Positions 40,325 through 47,791 of a DNA stretch of 47,791 nt are shown in pieces; the stretch's first letter is position 1, and every line of letters begins with the position of its first letter. The notes under the pieces were generated by a model that was given only the letters and a program-made list of their open reading frames with translations, searched no databases and was not told the origin of the DNA. Origin of the DNA: Arsenophonus sp046530785 (GTDB lineage: Bacteria; Pseudomonadota; Gammaproteobacteria; Enterobacterales; Enterobacteriaceae); assembly GCA_046530785.1 (NCBI GenBank), contig JBHEQT010000011.1:1-47791 (forward strand), read 5' to 3'. The position numbers and the translations under genes were made by a program.

Positions 40325-40637
40325 TTATTTTTTAGTTTTTAATAATAAGTATTAAATAAAAAAGATTCTTATCATATTTTATTTCTTTTATTTTATTCTG
40401 AATTGATAAATATCTTATACTTTTTTCTTAAAACACTTATTTATAGCTATATAAAAAGAATATTGTTTAATATCTTTTTAGAGTTTTCAATTTACGTGAA
40501 ACAATTTTAATTCAATAAGTTATATGAGTATAATCAGATAAACAATCTTAATATATTATTATCTTTTATTATAAATATAATATTTATAATTATTTTAATA
40601 GAAAAAATCCTATTTAATTGTTACGCATAATTTTAAT

Positions 40638-40680
40638 ACTGGACGATTTAAAGGGGGGAAAGGCGGAGCTAACTGTAAAC
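40638..40680. other. Isolated G-rich island
   Basis: A patch with GGGGGG, AAAGGCGGAGC and little T stands out in AT-rich surroundings. The plus strand reads ILILDDLKGGKAELTVN; the minus strand reads LQLAPPFPPLNRPVLKLCV. Neither is recognised. It is likely a little-eroded piece of qseG, glrR or glrK, but the family is unknown. Confidence 0.4.
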
Positions 40681-41769
40681 TGATAAATATTCAAAATTAT
40701 CAATGATTTTTACATCAAACGATAACTGTTTATTTTTGTAATATCGAATAAATTTTTTTATGAAAAAGATTCTGCTAATTATTTAGCTAAATCACTTAAA
40801 GTGTAAAAATTCGATTTCTCTTTATTTAAGGTATTAAGAGAAATCTATTATTTTTAACCAAAAAAGAAGGAAAATTACCTAAAGCATTCCTTAGTATCCA
40901 AGTTTAATATTTTCATAATCTACATAATGATAATTAGTTAATTATCTTTCGATCGATATCGATTTTATTTATCATGTTTACTGGCATTATAATGAATAGT
41001 AAAATTTATTAAAAGATTTCAATAAAATAAAAAATTTTCTTTTTCCTTTAAGATTATTTCGTATTATTCATCAAACTGTAGTTTTTAGTAGTAATTTAAT
41101 ATGAAAAAAAGATTTTCAAAAATTAACGCTTTATAAACAAAAATTAACTATTGTATTTTGTATGAATATAATCCTAGTAAGACTAAAAACCTTATTTACT
41201 ACCTTTATTTCTATATTTCTTATAAAAACTTTTTAAAAGTATTATAAATCATATTTTTTATATTCAATTTATGTAGAGATTTCCTCTCATTCTTTGAAGA
41301 TGATTATTTTATTAAATATATTGATTTGGAATTTATTATTAATTTTATTTCGTATAATATATATTTTATTATTAGGTTTAGAACCTTATTTGTAATATTT
41401 TAGATTAAAATAAAGATAATTAATCACTCTTTCCAAAAAATGAATTTTACATGACAGTGAAATAATATGATCTTAAATTTCAGTTTAAATATTTTACCTA
41501 TAGTTATTAAAATTATCTAAAAAATATATTTTTTCTAATTTAATTAAATAAATATTTTTAACCTATGTAATATTTAATTGGATAACTGAAAATTATAGTA
41601 TAAGAGGTTTACTCAACATTTTTTAGAAAAAATTATTTATTTTTATTCAAAAAGTGACAATTTCCTCCATTGATATAAAGTTAAAAAACTTTACTCATAT
41701 ATTTAGAATGCTATTTAATCCATTTTTATACATGTTAGATAAACTGTATCTTAATGCATAAAAATATGG

Positions 41770-41799
41770 AATTCAAATCATAATATTATGATTTGAATT
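41770..41799. repeat. 30-bp perfect palindrome with no spacer
   Basis: AATTCAAATCATAAT (41770-41784) is followed directly by its exact reverse complement (41785-41799). It is the longest gapless palindrome in the window, in the former glrK/qseG interval. No T-run follows. Confidence 0.75.
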
Positions 41800-42189
41800 A
41801 ACTAAATAACTCAATTAAGTAAAAAAAAATAATACGGATGAAATAATGAATATACCTTTCTCACTATTTTAAAGATAGTTATATCTTATAAGAATAATTC
41901 TTTCTTCTAACCTGGAAATTAATCTTACTTTAAGTAAATTTAATCGAACAAAATAATCTTTTATTAAAAAATAAAACTAATAATATAACTTAATGAAAAT
42001 TGCCAAGTTTAATTGCTAATAAAATAAGTATTCTATATTATTAATAGTATTTTGAAATTTAGTAGAACATTTAAGATGTTATCAATCATTATTTTAAGTG
42101 ATATAATTGAGTATTAATAAATTTAAAGGCTTAATTGTCTTAGTCCTTTTTATGGAATAAAGAACTGTTTTCTTATTCTAAATTACAGC

Positions 42190-42310
42190 AATTTTCTGAT
42201 AACGTTTAAATAGTCGTGATCTATTTTTTATAAAAATATTAAAAGTTTTATTATGGTATACACACCCATTAGTATAATAGTACGCTTCTTTAAAACTCTT
42301 ATAACACTGA
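42190..42310 (-). pseudogene. glrK: Remnant of glrK/qseE (sensor kinase) N-terminal part
   Basis: A minus-strand frame stays open for about 50 codons and reads EAYYYTNGCVYHNKT (about 42247-42290), then RLFKRYQK (to about 42192). This matches the GlrK periplasmic segment ERSYRQYCVLDDPTL...RKRYSEM. Position upstream of the glrR fossil on the same strand fits the purL-glrK-qseG-glrR order. No kinase motifs are readable downstream. Confidence 0.58.
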
Positions 42311-43130
42311 TCTAAAATTTTTTTCCTAGAACTAAGATACTGTGATAAAATTAATATGAAGGCTCTTAATTATTCAATTTAATTATAAATTTTATAGGAA
42401 TACTATGTCAATATTTATGACAATTAATTAAGAAATAAAAAAATCCAATGTCATTTTAATTTAGTGAGAGAAATTAGAAATTGTAACACTTTATTCAAAA
42501 AATATCTTATTATCTATACAAAATTAATTACAATAAATGAATTTTATTCAAAGTAAATTTTTTCTTAATTAGAAAAAATTTTTCAACAGATTCTTTATGT
42601 TTAAAGATTAGCATCTTTATTTAGAAAATTTAGTATTAATTATTAAATAATTAATAAGGGAATAAGAATAATATCCTAAATAATATTAAATATACTCTTA
42701 AAAATCAATAGATACTTTATCAAATAACAAAAACGTTTTTCTTGGAAAGAAACAAAAGGAGAATTTTATAAATATGCCTAATTTTCTATACAAATTCATA
42801 AGATAATATCTGATAAACTTCTTGAAAAATGTTACATTACTTTAATGATTAGTATTTTATTTTTTCAAATGCTCGTTTTATGTAAGCAAAAGGGAGGAGA
42901 TACACATCTTAGTCTAATATCAAAATTTAATTGAGTAGATTAATAAAAATAATTTTTATATATTAAATTTATATAATACGAAATTTAATTGTTCTTTTTA
43001 GAACAAATTTTTATTTAGAAATATTTATTAATTGAAATTAATTAAATAATAATAAAATTAATCAAATTAATATTCTATATTTTTGAATTAATTTATTTTA
43101 ATTACTTTTATAATTGATAATCTTTTAATA
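42311..43130. other. Spacer between glrK fossil and purL
   Basis: No gene is recognised. The small RNA GlmY lies here in E. coli, but nothing like it is visible. An inverted repeat (AATTTTTTCT/AGAAAAAATT, 42556-42580) is present. Confidence 0.5.
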
Positions 43131-46100
43131 TTAACAAAACTGTCGACGAGCATTACGAAAAATTCGCATCCAGGGACTATCTTCTCCCCATTCTGGAGGA
43201 TGCCATGAATGTGTAACTGTACGAAATACTCTTTCCGGATGCGGCATCATAATGGTTGCCCTCCCATCTAAACTTGTCACAGAAGTAATGCCATTAATAG
43301 ATCCATTTGGATTTGCTGGATATTTTTGAGTAATCTTTCCATAATTATCTACAAATCGTAGTACCACTAACTGATTTTTTTCTAATAGATCAAGATGAGA
43401 AATATGTCTCATCTCAACTTGTCCCTCACTATGAGAAACTGGTATTGGTAGCTGACAACCGGCCATATCTTGTAAAAATAAAGAAGGACTTTCCATCACT
43501 TTTACCAAGATATATCGTGACTCAAAACGTTCTGAACGATTACGTATAAATCGTGGCCAATATTCAGAACCTGGAATTAATTCCTTGAGATTAGACATCA
43601 TCTGACATCCATTGCATACACCTAAAGATAAAGTGTGAGAGGAACTAAAAAAATTAAAGAACTCGTCACGTACTCGTGAATTAAATAAAATTGATTTTGC
43701 CCACCCTTCTCCTGCACCTAATGCATCACCATAAGAAAATCCACCACAAGCAACTAATAATTGAAAATCAGACAGTGTTATTCTTCTTTCTAACAAGTCA
43801 CTCATATGAACATCTATCGCAGTAAAACCTGCTCGGTGAAAGGCAGCTGCCATTTCAATATGGGAATTGATTCCTTGTTCACGTAAAATAGCGACTTTAG
43901 GTGAATGGGTTGTCATAATATATGGTGCAATAATATCATTTTCTGGATCAAAGTTTAATTTTACATTCAATCCAGGATCTGTTAAGTCTTTTTTAGCCAA
44001 ATGCTCTTGATCAGCACACTCAGGATTATCACGTAACCGTTGTATTTTCCAGGTTGTTTCGGCCCACCATAAACGCAATTGACTACGTTTTTTACGATAA
44101 ATTTCTCTACCGTAGCTATGAATAGAAACCATATTATTTTTAACTGCCATACCAATATCCTGTACACATTCAGATAACCCATGTTCAGCCAAACAAGCTT
44201 TTACTATTTCTTTATCCCTCCTTTTTACTTGAATAACTGCACCTAATTCTTCACTAAATAAGCTAGCAAGAATATCTTTATCATAATTGCCGACATCAAT
44301 ATTCAAACCACAATGACCAGCAAATGCCATTTCTATTAATGTAACAAATAGACCACCATCGGAACGATCATGATAAGCTAATAATTTTTTTTCTTTTATA
44401 AGAACCTGAATTGCATTAAAAAAACCAATTAATAATTTAACGTCACGGACGTCTGGTGCATGATCACCTAATTGTCGGTATACCTGTGCTAGTGCTGAAC
44501 CACCTAATGCATTATGACCTTTTCCGAGATCAATTAATAGTAATGAATTATCTTGATCACTTTTTAGTTCAGGTGTAACAGTTAAACGAACATCTTTAAC
44601 TCGAGAAAAAGCAGTAATAACAATAGAAAGCGGTGCAGTCATTTCATAAATCTGATCACCTTTATTCCAGGTAACCTTCATTGACATAGAATCTTTACCA
44701 ACAGGAATGGTTAAGCCTAATGCTGGACATAGTTCTTCACCAATAGCCTTCACAGCTTTATACAATCCTGCATCTTCACCAGGATGTCCCGCTGCTACCA
44801 TCCAATTAGCTGAAAGTTTCACTCTTTTTAGATTCTGAACATAAGCAGAAGCGATATTGGTTAATGCTTCTCCAACCGCCATCCTGCTAGATGCCGTATA
44901 GTTCAATAGAGCTATTGGTGATCTCTCACCGATAGACATAGCTTCTCCATAATAACTTTCTAAACTAGCTGTCGTGACCGCACAATCAGCAACTGGGATT
45001 TGCCAAGGACTAACCATTTGATCTCGAGCCACCATTCCTGTAACACTACGATCCCCAATAGTAATAAGAAAAGTTTTTTCTGCTACTGCAGGCAAATGTA
45101 ATATCCTTTTAACTGCTTCTGTTAAAATTATTCCCTCTCGATTAATTGGTTTACCGGAAAAAAATTGAGAATTAACTTTACGCAATCTTTTAGGTATTTT
45201 ATCTAGTAAAATATCAAGTGACATACAAATAGGTTGGTTATTAAAATAACTATCATTAAGAATGATATCTCGATTTTCCGTTGCTTCACCAATAACGGAA
45301 TATGGAGCACGTTCTCGTTGACAGATCGACTCAAATAATGGCAGTTGTTCAGGTAAAATAGCTAATACATACCGCTCTTGAGATTCATTACACCAAATCT
45401 CGCGAGGATTCATGCTTGGTTCATCATTCAATATTTTTCGTAATTCAAATAAACCTCCTCGATTAGCATTATTAACTAATTCTGGCATAGCATTAGAAAG
45501 TCCACCAGCACCAACATCATGAATAAATAAGATCGGATTATCGTCATCTAACTGCCAGCATTGATCAATAACCTCTTGGCAACGACGCTCCATTTCAGGA
45601 TTATCACGTTGCACTGAAGAAAAATCAAGATCGACATCATACTTTCCTGAAATCTTCGATGAAGCTGCACTTCCTCCCAATCCAATATTCATAGATGGAC
45701 CACCCAATACAATTAATTTAGCGCCAACTGGAATATTTCCTTTTTGAATATGTTTTTCTCGAATATTTCCTATACCACCAACTAAAATAATTGGTTTGTG
45801 GTAACCACGTAATTCTTTCCCATTATGACTATTCACTTGTTCTTCATAAGTTCGAAAATAACCCAATAAAACTGGTCTGCCAAATTCATTATTAAAACTG
45901 GATCCGCCTAATGGTCCATAAAATATGATATCAAGAGCACTAGCAATTCGATACGGTTTTCCAAAATTTTGCTCCCAAGGTTGTTTAAACCCTGGAATAC
46001 ATAAATTAGAAACTGAAAATCCAACTAACCCTGCTTTAGGTTTTGCACCACGTCCTGTTGCTCCTTCATCTCGTATTTCTCCACCAGAACCAGTAGCAGA

Positions 46101-47024
46101 TCCTGCCCAAGGAGAAATAGCGGTAGGGTGGTTATGAGTTTCTACTTTCATCAAAATATGTGTGTTTTCATAATGATAATCATACTTACCTGTTAACGGA
46201 TTAGAAAAAAAACGTCCAATATTTGATCCTTCCATCACTCCAGAGTTATCTTTATAATTAGATAAAATATAATCTGGTGTTTTTTGATAAGTATTTTGTA
46301 TCATACTAAACAAAGAACTTGTTTGTAATTTTCCATCAATAATCCAATTTGCATTAAATATTTTATGTCGACAATGTTCCGAATTAATTTGTGCAAACAT
46401 ACATAACTCAACATCCGTTGGATTCCTTCCTAATCTTTGAAAGATATCTATTAAATAATCAATTTCATCTTTATCTAATCCTAATCCTAATTCAGTATTT
46501 GCTAATTCAAGTGAAGTACGACCTCTTTTTAATAATTCTATCGTCACCATAGGTTCCGGTTTATTGTGTCTGAATAGTGATGTTACTTGCTCGAAAGAAG
46601 TCCAAATGGACTCAAGCATACGATCATGCAAAATAACAGATAAATTATTAAATTGTGATATATCTAATTCTGAAGAATAAATAATATAATAAGCAATTCC
46701 ACGTTCAATTCTGATAATTTTCTTTAATCCACAGTTATGAACAATATTCGTTGCCTTTGAAGACCAAGATGAAATAGTTCCTATCCGTGGAGTAACTAAG
46801 AGTAACTTTCCAACAGGTTCCTTCTGAATTAATGAAGGTCCATAATGAAGTAATTGATTCAGCTTTTGTCGGTCATTCTGACTTAATGCTTCAACACCAA
46901 GTTCAATAAAGTGAATATATTCAGCATAAATTTCAATGATTGGTAAATGATGCTGTTGGAATAGAGAAAGAAGATTAGTAATTCGAAATATCGATAAAAC
47001 GGGTGAACCACGTAGAATTTCCAT
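43131..47024 (-). CDS. purL: Phosphoribosylformylglycinamidine synthase
   Basis: PurL converts FGAR to FGAM in purine synthesis, using ATP and glutamine. The 1297 residues match the large proteobacterial form (E. coli 1295). In order: N-terminal PurS-like domain (MEILRGSPVLS), linker with NSEHCRHKIFNA, FGAM synthetase domain (VETHNHPTAISPW, GGEIRDEGATGRGAKPKAGL, GGPSMNIGLGG, HDVGAGGLSNAMPEL), second half (LSANWMVAAGHPGEDAGLY, HDRSDGGL) and the C-terminal glutaminase with nucleophile in LGVCNGCQMM and His/Glu in MPHPERVFR. All catalytic blocks are intact. No clear ribosome binding site precedes the ATG. Confidence 0.98.
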   Translation of the reverse strand: MEILRGSPVLSIFRITNLLSLFQQHHLPIIEIYAEYIHFIELGVEALSQNDRQKLNQLLHYGPSLIQKEPVGKLLLVTPRIGTISSWSSKATNIVHNCGLKKIIRIERGIAYYIIYSSELDISQFNNLSVILHDRMLESIWTSFEQVTSLFRHNKPEPMVTIELLKRGRTSLELANTELGLGLDKDEIDYLIDIFQRLGRNPTDVELCMFAQINSEHCRHKIFNANWIIDGKLQTSSLFSMIQNTYQKTPDYILSNYKDNSGVMEGSNIGRFFSNPLTGKYDYHYENTHILMKVETHNHPTAISPWAGSATGSGGEIRDEGATGRGAKPKAGLVGFSVSNLCIPGFKQPWEQNFGKPYRIASALDIIFYGPLGGSSFNNEFGRPVLLGYFRTYEEQVNSHNGKELRGYHKPIILVGGIGNIREKHIQKGNIPVGAKLIVLGGPSMNIGLGGSAASSKISGKYDVDLDFSSVQRDNPEMERRCQEVIDQCWQLDDDNPILFIHDVGAGGLSNAMPELVNNANRGGLFELRKILNDEPSMNPREIWCNESQERYVLAILPEQLPLFESICQRERAPYSVIGEATENRDIILNDSYFNNQPICMSLDILLDKIPKRLRKVNSQFFSGKPINREGIILTEAVKRILHLPAVAEKTFLITIGDRSVTGMVARDQMVSPWQIPVADCAVTTASLESYYGEAMSIGERSPIALLNYTASSRMAVGEALTNIASAYVQNLKRVKLSANWMVAAGHPGEDAGLYKAVKAIGEELCPALGLTIPVGKDSMSMKVTWNKGDQIYEMTAPLSIVITAFSRVKDVRLTVTPELKSDQDNSLLLIDLGKGHNALGGSALAQVYRQLGDHAPDVRDVKLLIGFFNAIQVLIKEKKLLAYHDRSDGGLFVTLIEMAFAGHCGLNIDVGNYDKDILASLFSEELGAVIQVKRRDKEIVKACLAEHGLSECVQDIGMAVKNNMVSIHSYGREIYRKKRSQLRLWWAETTWKIQRLRDNPECADQEHLAKKDLTDPGLNVKLNFDPENDIIAPYIMTTHSPKVAILREQGINSHIEMAAAFHRAGFTAIDVHMSDLLERRITLSDFQLLVACGGFSYGDALGAGEGWAKSILFNSRVRDEFFNFFSSSHTLSLGVCNGCQMMSNLKELIPGSEYWPRFIRNRSERFESRYILVKVMESPSLFLQDMAGCQLPIPVSHSEGQVEMRHISHLDLLEKNQLVVLRFVDNYGKITQKYPANPNGSINGITSVTSLDGRATIMMPHPERVFRTVTHSWHPPEWGEDSPWMRIFRNARRQFC

Positions 47025-47791
47025 AGTAATAAATTTTTTAATTTATAAAATTATCCTGAAGTATGTATATAAGAAAAAATTGATATTCCATGTATAGAAT
47101 ATCATAAATTATTATGAAACTTTTTATATTCATATAAATTACTTATAAAGATGTTTTAAACATATGTAAATTACTTTATGTTAAAATTCTATTTTACTTA
47201 AGAACTACACTAAAACTCTCTTAAAATTTTTTATAATTTTTATTCATTTTAATAAAAATTAAACTGTTAGTTTAACGAGATACAATCATCTAATTAATGT
47301 TAGATAATCAAAAAATTAAATTCATCAGGAATATCTTTATTTAAATTAAATTTAATTACGTACTTTATTTTCTCAGTTTTAATTCAGAAAATAATTTCTG
47401 TATAAAATACATATAAAATAAAAACTAAAAGTAAATTTACTTTATATATTTCTATGATTTTTTATTAAAAAACCGCTATTCTTTAAAAGAAATAATTTTT
47501 TATTTAGCCAAAAATTCTTTTTAATCCTGCCTTTTGCATAGAAAAAATAATTTGATTATCGATTGTAATATAATGTGTTTGCTAATAATTGAAATTACTC
47601 TGAACTGTTTTATTTGTATAGAAAATCAAGTTTTTAAATTTCTTTGATTTAAATTTTAACATACTATGAACTTTTCAGTAATAAAAGTAAACATTTTCAA
47701 TTAAAAAATAATATTTAATTAGATTAAAATTTTTTAAGAAAAAAGATAATATATCGTTCCGATTATTTCTTTTTAATTTTAATACTTTTTA
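47025..47791. other. AT-rich region upstream of purL
   Basis: mltF is the usual divergent neighbour, but no part of it could be read. Small inverted repeats occur at 47082-47103 (GATATTC/GAATATC) and 47259-47275 (TTAAACT/AGTTTAA). No PurR-type operator is recognised. Confidence 0.5.

Larger units (their letters stand above)
39901..42189. other. Decayed qseG/glrK/glrR interval
   Basis: Expected here are the glrR 5' part, qseG and most of glrK. I could not align them. Notable items: a triple 7-mer (40304-40324), a G-rich island (40638-40680) and a 30-bp palindrome (41770-41799). Confidence 0.5.

Noticed and set aside
40638..40680. G-rich island as a GlmY or other small RNA
   Set aside because: No sequence resemblance to GlmY and no clear stem-loop; both strands look more like a short coding remnant.
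45925..46137. 70-codon plus-strand frame inside purL
   Set aside because: Antisense shadow of the conserved purL coding sequence.
1..47791. tRNA, rRNA, insertion sequences, prophage, CRISPR or integrase sites
   Set aside because: No T-loop consensus, no transposase or integrase motifs and no regularly spaced repeats were seen on either strand.
47025..47791. mltF fossil divergent from purL
   Set aside because: Expected by gene order, but no recognisable residues were found.

Overview
The window looks like a piece of the chromosome of a degenerating, host-restricted gammaproteobacterium of the order Enterobacterales. It has eighteen intact or near-intact genes (about 22.4 kb, roughly 47% of the window) separated by very AT-rich spacers of up to 4.4 kb. 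Gene order and strand match the E. coli 2.53-2.69 Mb region throughout: ligA, ptsHI, hemF, der-bamB-yfgM-hisS-ispG-rodZ, rlmN, ndk, pepB, iscS, suhB, glyA, purL. The glutamine-dependent nadE next to a glnB remnant is the Yersinia/Serratia arrangement. A Serratia symbiotica-like insect symbiont fits best, but the species is inferred. I see no mobile elements, phage, CRISPR, rRNA or tRNA.

Layout. 1-6767: ligA, lacking its BRCT domain, then a decayed zipA/cysZ/cysK stretch. 6768-8908: ptsH-ptsI. 8909-13304: a 4.4 kb spacer with a possible crr trace. 13305-20203: hemF converging on the der<-bamB<-yfgM<-hisS<-ispG run. 20204-23739: a truncated rodZ with its lost C-terminal domain still legible downstream, then rlmN and ndk. 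24419-32116: pepB, the fossilised isc operon, iscS, fossil iscR and trmJ, and suhB. 32117-38936: glyA, fossil hmp, fossil glnB, nadE. 38937-47024: fossil glrR and glrK, then purL.

Main result. When the spacers are translated by eye using the ancestral gene order, many still contain readable pseudogenes in the expected place and strand: rodZ C-terminus, iscX, fdx, hscA, hscB, iscA, iscU, iscR, trmJ, hmp, glnB, glrR and glrK, with weaker cases for zipA, cysK and crr. The ISC iron-sulfur machinery is therefore gone except for iscS, which has also lost its C-terminal tail. Yet ispG and rlmN in the same window need [4Fe-4S] clusters, so cluster assembly must be supplied elsewhere (SUF would be the obvious candidate).

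Second result. suhB is a full-length 267-codon ORF but has lost three of the four acidic residues that bind catalytic metal in inositol monophosphatases (E67K, D84N, D212G). This suggests it is kept for its non-catalytic role with the Nus/antitermination machinery. LigA, RodZ, IscS and Der have all lost C-terminal parts while their cores stay intact. Third, the window contains more long perfect AT-rich palindromes than expected. Several lie inside former coding sequence, which suggests a mutational origin rather than a role as terminators or operators.

The surviving genes serve DNA ligation, histidyl-tRNA charging, ribosome and outer-membrane assembly (der, bamB), isoprenoid precursors (ispG), haem (hemF), purines and one-carbon units (purL, glyA), NAD (nadE), tRNA/rRNA modification (rlmN, iscS), nucleotide balance (ndk), peptide turnover (pepB) and the general PTS proteins (ptsHI).
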